Part shown: positions 51,902-62,159 of the stretch, piece by piece
Layout of the letters: each line of letters starts with the position of its first letter
Numbering within the stretch: the first letter of the stretch is position 1
Assembly: GCA_029378245.1 (NCBI GenBank)
Contig: JARKIF010000016.1
Coordinates: 558,001-622,000 of the forward strand
Direction: 5' to 3'
From: Roridomyces roridus
Lineage: Eukaryota; Basidiomycota; Agaricomycetes; Agaricales; Mycenaceae
Length of the DNA: 64,000 bases
The notes under the pieces: generated by a model
What the model was told of the DNA's origin: nothing
The model's input: only the letters and a program-made list of their open reading frames with translations
The model's database searches: none
Translations under genes and position numbers: made by a program

Positions 51902-53045
51902 TCACTGGAACCGATCCGGTATAAAATTGTTGGCGTTTTGCGTTTCCACCTCTGTGAAGCGTTATGAGTAAATGTTCGCCGAAGAAGAGGAACGAAAGAC
52001 TGACCAGTCAACGGCCATTGTACCGCACCCTGACGATGTCCCCGACACACATGTCGGTCAAGCATTTTCGCACTCGAAAAGAACCGCTTGCACCGTTGGC
52101 AGACATGTTTGCACTGTTTCCCATGCAGCGCAACCTCATGCCGCTGCCGGTCGTGCTGGCGCGTGAACGCTTCGCCACATCCAAGTGTGCAGAGGAATGC
52201 CTTGCGCACTTTCGCCTTGTGCGTCCCCATATGCACCTGCCTCGTGTATGGGCTCGTCAACATGCGGTCGCAGCTGGGATGCAGGCAAGGATATTGTGCG
52301 CGGCGACCCGTTTTGCTCGTAGTAGACCCTGCGTGCGGCTCGACCTCCCGCGGCGGCGGCGTGGGTATGTCGACTGGGGAGATGAGAGTGGTGCTCTCAG
52401 AGAAGCTGGAGAGAGAGGCTGAGGGTGACGGGGAAGCAGAGGCGGAGAACGCCGGTGCGGTGGCGTGGAATGAGAGAGGGGACAGTAGCCGCGGTTCCGA
52501 AGGCGCAACAACCTGGCTAGGAACGATTCCCATTGCTTAGGCGAGTCAGTATCGGATACAAACATCGAGGACGAAAAAATCTTACTTGGGGGATATTGGT
52601 TTGATTCCATCTCGGCAGGGACTCCGTAGCGAAAATCGTAGTGTTCGCCCTCCCTGTCGTGCTCGTTGACGGAAAAATAACCGTTATTGGAGCCCGTCGA
52701 GTCGGGTGATGTCGCGTCGCAGGGAGAGAAATAATCGGGGGGCGGCGAGGCGTCCGCGTAAGGGTACGAAATATGGTGTTCGACCGGAGAAATATGGGAG
52801 AATTCGGGCGCGCTGGCGTCGAAGGGGGGAGAGTCGACAGCGGAGGTCTCGTCTATAGAGGCGTATAGGCTGAGGACATGGCCGTTCTCCGTCTCGAGGT
52901 TGAGAGTTATACCGCTAGGGAGGGCAGCGTGGCTAAGGTTGTGCCGCGGATTGGGTTTTACCCGACAGGAAAGACGACCATCCGAGTCGAGAGTGATGTC
53001 CAGTTGCGAGGATAGGAGGTCCTGGATCGGTATGTTCAGAAGCAT
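51902..53045 (-). CDS. C2H2 zinc-finger protein, paralogue 3 of 3
   Basis: Exons 52586-53045, 52005-52535 and 51902-51951 total 1041 nt, 346 aa. The N-terminal block is LLSSQLDITLDSDGRLSCRV; a PPPDYFSP element in the middle region is shared with paralogue 1. The zinc fingers are CLHPSCDRMLTS, CTLGCGEAFTRQHDRQRHEV and CQRCKRFFSSAKMLDRHVC, nearly identical to paralogue 1. The first exon has exactly the same length (460 nt) as in paralogue 1. It is a putative transcription factor, convergent with the FAD oxidase. Confidence 0.86.
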
Positions 53046-55144
53046 CGAAGGCAATATCTGGAGGCTGGAACAACTCGACTTAAGTTTCTTCTAAATAGTT
53101 TCGTTTAGCGAGATATGCTTCTCTGATTCAATCAACGTGGTTGCATTCCACGTGGGCGTTCCGTTTCACTTGGGTATCCAAATTGGGCAATTTCGACGAT
53201 TTCTCCTTTTGACACCAGCGATTTCGGATCGGCTTTGAAGGTGATTTTGGGTGTTTCTTACTGAGAAATGCGTCACCAGCTCCGACTCCAACTTCCTGGA
53301 CTCCAACTAGCTTCGGTTTTGACACCTTCCGAGCTTCCAGTTCTTACGCGTACTGGCGGTCAATACGTTGTGGGGTATGATAGCGGACATCACTTTGTGA
53401 CAAGTCGAAATCCCAATTTGGAAATCGTTACTGGTGACTCAAAACTGGCCAGATTTTTTATTGGAGTGCATAAATAGCATCCTAAGAAGGCCCTCTACAG
53501 ATCCCTCGGAGCAGAAGGTCAAAATTCAAAGGTTTGGTTTTTCGGTCAGAGATTTCGCGCTTTTGATGGCGGCCCGATCATAACCGGTGATAGCCGATGA
53601 TAGCCGATGACAGCCGAAGGCTCTGCCGTCGCCCCTACGTCCACAAAATCGTAGAATGTCCGTGTGTCAGGCTCACACATGCCAATCCGAGGTTGCTCAC
53701 CCATCCCAAAATCTTCATTGCTGCTCCCGAGCATCCTGAGGCCCATTTAGGTACATACAATTTCTGTTCGGCGGGTCCGAATTTCGCGCTTTTGTTTCCC
53801 ACGGTCAAACCTCCTCCGTTTTTTCTGAAATGAAAATTTTGCCCATAAACCATGGTGTTCTGAGCCAGAATATACAATATTGGAGCTGCCCGGTCAAAAT
53901 TACGACTTGTCATGAAGTTTGGTCCGCTATCATACTTCCATTGATTGACCTGATTCGCGATGGAAACGTGAACGTGGTGACAGTGTTATCCGGTTGGGAA
54001 ATCCCGGTAAATCACTCACTTGTGTGGCGACTTGAGTACTCTTGCACACTAGAGATAACAACAGCACTAGTGGTCAGCAATTCCAGGACCTGGCTTGAAT
54101 GTGAATATCGCTGGACCCAAGCTGTGTATGGGTGCGTGCTTACTGATGTTTAGGCTTGGGGGCAACGCTGGGCAGCGAGGGGCAACGTCGCAACGAGCGA
54201 AGATCTCTTGATCGGTGAATCGGCCGGGATCACCCTTCAGGTAGACTGATAAGGTACGCGACCACGCGAGGCCAAGCACGCGAAACTCGCCGCCTTTGGA
54301 ACGCGAATGTTTCAGAAGACGCCGACGCAGGTGCGTACAAGCTCTGGCAGACCCTTCAAAAGGGTGCCTCTGTGGCAGTGAGCAATTGGGGCACTTGCGT
54401 GGTGGTAATCCATGTTTGAAGGCTGAATTAACGGATTTCGCTCTGCTGCACAACCGACGTGTCGCACTCGCGTCGGTACGCGAAGGTCGTTGAATCAACT
54501 GTACAATAGAAAAGGAGGAGCCGTCTATAGCTTCCTTGAAACAGCCGGCTCTGAACAGTGAATACATATGACATCCTTTAATCCCAGTGCCGAGGAATCT
54601 GGTAAAGCTGTCAGACGGCGCTACTCAACCGACGGCGAACCAAGATGTCGCATTGCAATTGAGTCGGAAAAACAGCCCAGGTCAACTCCTCGACGAGCCT
54701 CGACGGATCTCGGACACGGAAGACCGAGGACTCGGACGGCGGAAGACCGAGGACCGATAGCTGTACAATCAAGTTAGCACCAAAAATACTTCCATGGAGG
54801 AATGCGACGAGCCGTTGACTTGCCATGGCGCAGCTCGGTCCAGACGGCACCGTAACTACAGCAGTAAACTTTGCTTTTAGCTCCAAGGTACGATCGTCGG
54901 GGAGGTGTCAATTTCAAACCCACGTGCGATTGTGAGGTGCCCTGAAGGACAGATTTGTAAGATGATTTTAGACATGCAACGGTAAAACGGCCAGATAATT
55001 TACAGACACACCCAGATCTTTGAGTAGCCACATGCAACGGCGCCGCGGTTTCCAAGGGAGTCGGATTTGGAGGCAATTCAGCACTGGGTAATCACCTCAA
55101 AGGGCAACTGGGAGAGTAAACTGAACGATTATGCATTTGAAAAT
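53046..55144. other. 2.1-kb gene-poor interval, possible degraded repeat
   Basis: No intact gene. It contains a short tandem repeat at 53588 and an imperfect inverted repeat (around 53363-53427 and 53905-53955) that may be the ends of an old element. Short motifs such as ATTTCGCGCTTTTG recur (53547 and 53782). Confidence 0.45.
53588..53617. repeat. Three tandem copies of a 10-bp unit
   Basis: TGATAGCCGA, TGATAGCCGA, TGACAGCCGA in direct succession. Confidence 0.85.
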
Positions 55145-56146
55145 CTACTCGATGGATTTGCAGAAGAATGCGACAGCTTCATCATACACTTCCTCCGACC
55201 TAGGATCAGGCGGCTTGGCTGGGTTTAAACCGCGCACAAACCCATGCCCTGCATATGGAAGAGACCTAAACACGGCGTCTGGATGGCCGTCGCGCTGCAA
55301 GCGCGCCATGAGGGCGGCAGCAGCTGGGTAGAGGGGATCGGCGGTACCCGTGACAGCCCAGACGTGGGGAGGCAGGCGATTCGTGGGTGTTAGATCCGGG
55401 GAGAGTCGCTGGTTGGCGAGAGGCGTCCCGGGGACGATGTAAGAGTCGTAAAAGTGGTGCAGCATCCAGGGAGGAATGGGGCTGCCACTGTCCATGCGCG
55501 ATTCGGGAGGAATGCCGTCTCTATCCTTGTTGGACGTCGCTGGGTAGAATAATACGAGCGATCGGACGCGTTCAGGGCCGAGTAGAGCTGCTACCCCGAG
55601 AGCGAGGTTGCCGCCCGCGCTCCATCCGCTGAGGGAGAGCGTGCTGTGTGGAATTCGGGCGACGACATATAACGCGACGTCTTCGATATCCTCAGAGGGG
55701 AGGGGAAACGGGTACTCTGGTGCCTTGCGATAGTCGGCGTCAATGACAAGGCACTGCGCTCGTTCCGCCACCATTTCGCAAAATGGCTCGTCTTGGCCGA
55801 ACATGGGAATGACATATCCCGAGCCATGGACGTTGATGAGAACGGGGAGGACTTGGTCAGATGCAACAGATGCGGGGCGATACCAACGGGCACGAATAGA
55901 GCGGCCGCTGTCGCGGGATGAGATGGCTTGCTCGGTGCGTATGATTTTTGGGTTGTTATATGGCGGTAATGGCACTCTCCATTTCTGGAAGCGAAGAAAG
56001 GCGCGCAGTAGCTTGGTGATGATCCACAGGCGGAGGTATTTGAGAGACCAAGGATGAGGCATACAACCAGGCTGAGCCGCCGCGCTGAAGCTTGAAGTTG
56101 AACGAGTCTGCGAGCTGAATGCGATCACATGTCCATACAAATACAT
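55145..56146 (-). CDS. Alpha/beta-hydrolase (HSL/arylacetamide deacetylase-like)
   Basis: Single exon, up to 333 codons. Ester hydrolase of the hormone-sensitive-lipase group: oxyanion motif HGSGYVIP (HGGGxx-like), DADYRKAPEYPFP, nucleophile elbow GWSAGGN, catalytic Asp in TGTADPLYP and His in YAGHGFVRG, in the usual order. The ATG at 56146 gives the longest form; the ATG at 56062 (MPHPWSLKYLRLW) may be the true start because homologues usually begin there. No introns, unlike its neighbours. It could hydrolyse an ester of a cluster product, but this is inference. Confidence 0.88.
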   Translation of the reverse strand: MYLYGHVIAFSSQTRSTSSFSAAAQPGCMPHPWSLKYLRLWIITKLLRAFLRFQKWRVPLPPYNNPKIIRTEQAISSRDSGRSIRARWYRPASVASDQVLPVLINVHGSGYVIPMFGQDEPFCEMVAERAQCLVIDADYRKAPEYPFPLPSEDIEDVALYVVARIPHSTLSLSGWSAGGNLALGVAALLGPERVRSLVLFYPATSNKDRDGIPPESRMDSGSPIPPWMLHHFYDSYIVPGTPLANQRLSPDLTPTNRLPPHVWAVTGTADPLYPAAAALMARLQRDGHPDAVFRSLPYAGHGFVRGLNPAKPPDPRSEEVYDEAVAFFCKSIE

Positions 56147-56290
56147 GCAAATTTACATGGAGCGCGATGCTCGATCATACTATGCGCCTAATGTCCTCAA
56201 CATGTTGCACAGTGTGGTTTTTCAAATTTTGGAACACGAAGATGTCTCTAGGGAATGTATTCCCGAACCGAAATGATAGACACTATCCCA

Positions 56291-57600
56291 CTACGACTTC
56301 CTCGCCGACGAGTGCTCACTGACATTGTCCAGTTTTGGCGTAAAAACTATATCTGGATCCACATGCTGTACCGTCTGCGTCCTCACCTGGATCGGTGCTC
56401 GTATATCCAAGAGCGACAGACCCCCAAGCTCGATATTATTCCGCCTCCCGCTCTGCCCCTCCCCGCTGCTCGTCAGTTCCCCATTCGAGCCCGCCAGACG
56501 TATCCCTTGCCGCGAGTTGAGCGTCCACATCGCGGACAGTGCATACAACTTCGGCAACGCATTGTTTGAGATGATGGACAACATCGTGCCGGCAACGGCG
56601 ACTTGGGCTTTACTGTTCGCTCGATTTGCGACGAGGTTGATAAGCGCACACACGACGGCTGGGACGGCGGACTGCACATGATGTGAGCTACGTGCAGCAA
56701 GTACTAAGGATGCAACTGGCTCACCTGGAAGGTCAGTCGCAGAAGTGCGTTCAGCATCCCGGCCGTTTGTGGTAAAAGTCCTTTTGATGTTTTCTGGGTA
56801 GACGTGAGCAGGTGCACCGAATTCGAGAGAGTTCACCGCGTACAAAGAGTGAAAATGCGGTGTTCCCGCAAAGTAAAATGTCTCCAACAAAAACCGTCGA
56901 CAGATGGATCGGGATCCAATCACCAGCAGTCTTCGGGTTGTGCGCAAACGTGAACGCGGTCTGTAATGACAACTGTCAGCTCGGCCCAAGGATATGAATG
57001 CCGACCCACAGATACAAAACTCGCCACCAAAGCAAAGACAAAGAGCAGAAAAATGATGAGAACGATATAAATATTCTTCGAGAGCGCCCAGAGACGTTGG
57101 CAGAAGAACAGTTGGACGACTGCAAAAAAATTGAATTAACACGACTGAGAGTAAGCGGCACTCGACTCACAAAATGCAATGATTGCGGTGAATGCGAGGT
57201 TTATCTCTTGAGTCCACGAGGTATTCAACAGATTCGCGGCGCCGAATACATCGCTAAAGTGTGTAACGTTCTGTTGCCACAATATTTGTCTTTCGGCCCC
57301 AGTCAGCTGGATGAAAGATATCCCAGTAAAAGAACACGTACATCATTTGCGCACTTTTCAGTGTCGTCAAAAAGAGCAGTCCGCAGACGAACCCCTTCAG
57401 CCAAGGGGTGTCGCTCTTGTAAAGGCTGTTGTAATGAGCGAACTGGGCGAACAGGGTACCCTGGAGTAGCAAGTCGCCGGCGACAGCCAGATCCTTGAAG
57501 AACCAATTAGATGCGTGTCATGGTGGAACAAATTCGAGACACGAACCCAGCCTCCGAAGATGTAGATGGTGAGCTCGGTGGTGATATTGTTCAGCGACAT
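56291..57600 (-). CDS. DUF6534-like multi-pass membrane protein, copy B
   Basis: Near-duplicate of copy A (28579-29871): start MSLNNITTELTIYIFGGW, then DLAVAGDLLLQG, QNVTHFSDVFGAANLL, VQLFFCQRLWALSKN, AHNPKTAGDWIPIHLS, QTAGMLNALLRLTFQ and the tail RRNNIELGGLSL. All introns are at the same places and also similar in sequence. The C-terminal tail differs (ends SSARKS instead of SVV). The frame is intact, so both copies may be functional. Function unknown. Confidence 0.78.
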
Positions 57601-57979
57601 GGAAGAGGCGACTGCTATTAGCGGAGATTAGTGGTCCATTTCGTGTCCTGTATTTAAATCCGCCTGGGCAGGGGAAAAGTTTTGGCCCCGTGTACAGGGG
57701 CTGACCTGAACCGATCTGTCTCCGTAAAAAAAACCCCGCCTGCGTTGGCAACGAGAGAAATCAGCCCTTGCGCCCTATTACTTGTTCCAAATTTTTTGGC
57801 CTGCCGCCTGCCAATGTCATAGAGAACGCAACGAACGTTACGAATCGGCCACTTGTAGAGTAGCGTTGTATCCCGGAGAGCGATATCTTTGCCCGAGATT
57901 AAGGAGAGGCATCAGGGGTCTCCGTGCAGGCTATTCAGGGGGCGGGGTACCCGCATTGGTTGGATTCATTCTGGCCGTA

Positions 57980-58823
57980 GGGCACTTGTTTCAAAATGCC
58001 CACAGCTCCACTTCCCGATCGGGAAGGTAATGCGGCAGTGCTGTGGCGGTGATTTCTGCATCATTTTGATCAGAACAGTGTGCACATCAATTGCCATCGG
58101 CAGCTATGCAGCAAAATGGTACAAGTCCGCTGACAATGAAATTATACAAAACTAAATAATGGATACATCGGGAGGAGAGACGAATGGATGGCAGACGCGG
58201 TATGCAAAGGGAGGAGTCTGTACGTGAGAACGAACAGGGAATGAGGCGAAGGAGATTGGCGTGCTCGCCGGTGGGGTTCAAACTCGTCGGTTAAGGGCGG
58301 GGAGCGAGCGCGGTCGGGGCTTCAGCGCAACCATCTCGCCGCATCGTCATTCGGGATGCAGTAGGCGGCGAGGGGAGCTGGGCGTGCTTGGGGTTGGCGT
58401 TACGGCGCGAGGGTGGCGTGGAGGGGCTGGCGGGCTGCTGAGTAAGAATCAGAAGAGATTCCCATGGCCCTTCGTGCGCTAAGGAGAGAGATTGGTCAAG
58501 GGCGGGCACAAAACGGAAGAGATACTGCGACATACGGGAAGACCATTCGCCCTTCAGCGACAGCCGCGGCGGCCCCTCGTGCAGAGCAGACAGCGGAAGG
58601 ACTCGTCGTCGATATCATACATGGCGGGCGGGAGGATGACGAGGACGCGTCAAGGTTTGCGCAGAGCGGGATGGAAGCAAGAGGAAAGGGAGGCGAGCGA
58701 GCCACAACAAAAGGCGGCGAGGCTACGGCAGCATGGATGATGGCCGAAGACTTGGCCGAGAACAGTGCCACAGTCACCTTCCTCATTGGGAAGTGGAGCT
58801 GTGGGCAAATACCAAAAGTGCCG
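57980..58823. mobile_element. 844-bp element with about 60-bp inverted repeats flanked by TA
   Basis: The left arm starts GGGCACTT and contains TGCCCACAGCTCCACTTCCC then GGAAGGT; the right arm, reverse-complemented, starts CGGCACTT and contains the same two blocks. The match runs about 60 bp with a handful of differences. TA flanks both ends (57978-57979 and 58824-58825). Interior frames have no transposase features, so it would be non-autonomous. Confidence 0.7.
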
Positions 58824-58918
58824 TAGGGCTGCACAGGAACCAGGGCTGGTGTTCACTGTGATCGCGCATGAGGCGGAAGCCGCGGAAGGAGACAACGAAT
58901 GCGGTGTAGCAGGGTGTA

Positions 58919-59302
58919 CAGTATTTCAGCACTCCTTTACACAGCAAATCAAAATTCGTGTTTTCTATCTTAGTGATCCACACTTTGGCGGATCTGTGTA
59001 TGCAGTCGATGTTTGTAGGCTACTGGCAATGTACTCAAATATTTCCGGCATTTTGAATGGCCTGCAAGGGTGTAAACCGAGGTGTGTAAAGGAGTGATAC
59101 CCCAAAATGGCCGAAATCAGGCACTTTTGATGGCAATTTTCCGTCCATTTACAGGGTGTTTCTTGAGCCCAAAAGAGCCTAGGGGACCTATATAAGGCAT
59201 AGATTCATGTATACAAAAGAGTTGGCCCAAATTGAGCCAGATGTGGCCGAGTTACAGGGTGTGTAAAGGAGTGATAGTGTGTAAAGGATGGCTGGAATAC
59301 TG
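58919..59302. mobile_element. Tc1/mariner-like MITE, 384 bp, TA target site
   Basis: Left end TA-CAGTATTTCAGCACTCCTTTACACA; right end, reverse-complemented, TA-CAGTATTCCAGCCATCCTTTACACA, three mismatches in 25 bp. Flanking TA at 58917-58918 and 59303-59304 plus CAGT ends are typical of Tc1/mariner. The GTGTAAAGGAGTGATA block recurs inside at about 59083 and 59260. No coding capacity. Confidence 0.78.
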
Positions 59303-59539
59303 TAGCTCAAAATTTGAGTCCAATGTTTTTGAAAGCATGATAGGAAGGATTGACCGGCGGAAGAAGTCTGCCCCGATCACAATCTGCTCGGAACGCGTGG
59401 ACCCCCCGGCATGTGCCGGCAATGTGTTCATCTTTCGGGCCGGCCGATGCGAGCCGGAGCGGAGCAGCTCTGCCGGCCATCAAAAAACCGAATTCGTACA
59501 TAAAGTTCCTTTCGAGTTTCGACTACTACAACTTTGCTT

Positions 59540-60493
59540 TCAAAGACCATGCACCTCCTTGATACTCTTGAACTTCCCTGGCCAAGCCTCATTCCCCGAC
59601 CCAGCAGCATCCACACCGGTCCCTTCTGCCTTCTTCGCTGCATTCCACCCAGCACTCGCCCCGCCCGACTCCAACTCGCCCAGCAACCACGTCTTGATAT
59701 GTCCATCGTCACCCGGTACCGCATCCACATAGTCCACCGTCGCACCAAATTGCTTCGCAACTTCGTTCAGCGTCGCGCGTTCGCCCTCGAGACGGAAGAT
59801 TCTGTTTTCGAGCTCGGAGGGTGGGAGGGTGGTGAGGACGTGTGCTACAAAGGCCGCGATGTCGCCGATGGAGGTGAAGGACCCGGGTACGTTGCCTGTG
59901 CCCGTAATCGTGAACTTTTTCTTCTCCGCGTCAAAGCTGGTCAGCCAAGGGGCGAACTCTATAAAGTTTCCGGTCTGTAATACCATTTTGTTTGTATCAT
60001 CGGGCAATCGAAAAAACGCGTGTACTCACGAAGAATCGGACGTATGGGATACCCGCCGCTTTCAGAGACTCTGGGCCTCGGTGAGACATGGGTCAGAACA
60101 ATGAATGCATTCGGACATACCAGCAGTACGGTTCTTGTCGCCAAGCGGGCCCTGCGAATGTCCCTCCGTGGGCATCCCATACTCGGACGGCACAAACAGC
60201 TTCACATTCGCTCTCTTGGCAGCCTCCACGAGCGACTGTTGGGCTCCCGCAGCTGTCGTAGTGAGCGTCGAAAGCACCACGTCGACTTGATGCTCCTTGA
60301 GTGCAGCAGCCACAGCACCAGCGTCGGAAAAGTCCACCTTGACGATCTTGACAGACGAAGGAAGGTTCGCCTTGGGCGCGGAATCGGGACGTGTGAAGAG
60401 GACAACAGAAGCTTTGTTGGCGACGAGCGCGTTGAGGATGGGCACGCCGATGGTGCCTGCGCCAAAGAGTGCAAATGACTTGTAGGAGGACAT
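59540..60493 (-). CDS. NmrA-like / isoflavone-reductase-like oxidoreductase
   Basis: NAD(P)-binding protein of the PCBER/isoflavone reductase group. Exons 60121-60493, 60030-60058 (29 nt) and 59540-59974 total 837 nt, 278 aa. The cofactor loop is FALFGAGTIGVPIL, followed by VVLFTRP, VDVVLSTLTTT, KLFVPSEYGMPTEG (typical of the family) and, rebuilt across the micro-exon, AAGIPYVRFFTGNFIEF. The C-terminal half has GDIAAFVAHVL and the substrate lid. It is distinct from the smaller Rossmann protein at 30.3 kb. Substrate unknown. Confidence 0.9.
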
Positions 60494-60759
60494 CGTGTTG
60501 CTGGCTTGGATGATGTATCTGGCTTAAGTATGGCGAGATACCCCTAATCAGTCACTCAAAGTCCGCGTCAGTGACGTACGGCCGACGATCGCTGGCGGGC
60601 AAAATTTATCGGAGCGTAGTAGTAAGCCCGTCCGTCGCCCGAGGCTGAGACTCAGCAGATTATGAATGGGGTGAATTGAAGTGTATAAGATAGAAGAAAT
60701 TGAATGGCTAGACCCCGTGTACATGTACTCAACTAACTTTGAAAATGCAAGTCACGCCC

Positions 60760-61860
60760 TTAAGCCTTCGGGTGCTCGCTCTTGAACTCGGCCATGGCTT
60801 TACGCCCCTTCTCGAGGTATTCCTGCAAGCCCGATGAGACACGCCAAGTCGAGTGACAGACGCAAAATACGCACCTCCTTCTTATCTTCCGGAAGAGATC
60901 TCCAATCCTGGCCCACCTGTTTGGCAAAGTTGATTACGGCCTCGCGGCCGACGAGGGCACCATGCAGTGCGTGCTGGTCTTTGAAGAAACTAGGGTGCGA
61001 CGCGTATCAGTGGTAATTCAGAGCAGGAGAGAGGACATACAGCATGTAGGAGGACATTGGCCTCTTGGGTTGCTGGTGGTTCTTGATCCGCGGGAAGTTC
61101 TTCTTGACGCGCTGCTTGTTGAGACGGCGGAGGAGGGCGGGGTCCACCTCGGTCATCCACTTGTCGTAAGCCACTCTCATCTCCTCCCGCACGATTGCAG
61201 CGCGTTCCCGGTACGACTAGACAACTTGAGCACACGACCCAGGATACCATGATCGATATCATACCTCTTGCTCAGACTCGGAAAGCTCCCTCCACGCCGC
61301 ACCATTTTTACGCGCACGCTCGACAACGGTGACGCCGGGCAAAGCAGATTGTTCCTTATTGAACAGCATGAAACCGCTCATCAAACGCGGTGGCGGGCCC
61401 ATGGCCTTGGTCACTGCAACGAATGATTAGAACGCGTATCGTGAATAAACAAGAGAGACGCACCCCGCTCAGGCTTGACCTCCTTCTTCTTGACCACAGG
61501 TTTCTTCTTCACCACCTTTTTCTTGGGTGCGGGTTTCTTCTTCTTCGGCGCAGCCTTTTTGACGGCAGTCTTTTTCTTGGGCGTCGCCTTGGCCTTGGCC
61601 GCCGTGGCCTTGGTCGCCTTTGCCTTCGTGGTCGCCGTCGATGCCTTCTTGGCCGCCGGTTTCTTGGTTGTGGCAGGCTTTGTCGCGGCAGCTGCGGCAG
61701 CTAAGGAGAGGCGCGTGGATGACACGAATGTACGACGCGTTCCAGAGGCGAAGATAGCGCGCGAAATGGAGGCTGGGGCAGCGATTTGTCGTGTAGCAGC
61801 GAGGGGCGCCGTCGAGGCACCCAGCCTGGAGAAAAGGCGGGCACTGAGGACGGAGAACAT
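60760..61860 (-). CDS. Mitochondrial HMG-box protein with Lys/Ala-rich linker
   Basis: Probably packages mitochondrial DNA, like yeast Abf2 or animal TFAM. The N-terminus is an Arg/Ser/Ala presequence (MFSVLSARLFSRLGAS...), followed by about 70 residues almost only of Ala, Lys, Thr and Pro (residues about 60-130), resembling a histone-H1 tail. Two HMG boxes follow: PPRLMSGFMLFNKEQ...AAWRELSESEQ and PKRPMSSYMLFFKDQ...GQDWRSLPEDKKEEYLEK. Introns checked (before VTKAMG and after SSYML) keep the frame. The stop is at 60760. Confidence 0.87.
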
Positions 61861-62159
61861 CGCTACGCGTTCTAGTTGAAGGTGGTGCTATGTTTGTTAC
61901 TGATTGGGTCGTTGTCGGAAGCAGATCTCAATAGAATCAATTTCTCAAGAATTTCTACCGACGCGAGGTCTAATGACGAGCTCTACGGGAGGCGCGTCAG
62001 CGCGCGCCTCGTTAGAGCCGTCGTAGCTGCACTAAGAGAGGAAAGAGCCTAATATCCATTATAGCCACCTTTTCCCAGGCGAAATATACCAGCATCACAT
62101 TCACCTGAGAAAATAATCAGTTGTCGTAGTTAATGGAGAAAAAAACCACACACACCCAT

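Larger units (their letters stand above)
57601..59539. other. 1.9-kb interval made largely of two TIR elements
   Basis: After a copy-B promoter (CCTGTATTTAAATC around 57648, shared with copy A) the interval contains two non-coding TIR elements, 57980-58823 and 58919-59302. No gene supported. Confidence 0.6.

Noticed and set aside
58260..58300. tRNA-like T-arm motif GGTTCAAACTC
   Set aside because: No matching acceptor stem or anticodon arm could be folded around it.
58464..58826. 120-codon frame on the + strand
   Set aside because: It lies inside and ends at the TIR element at 57980-58823, has biased low-complexity composition and no family features.
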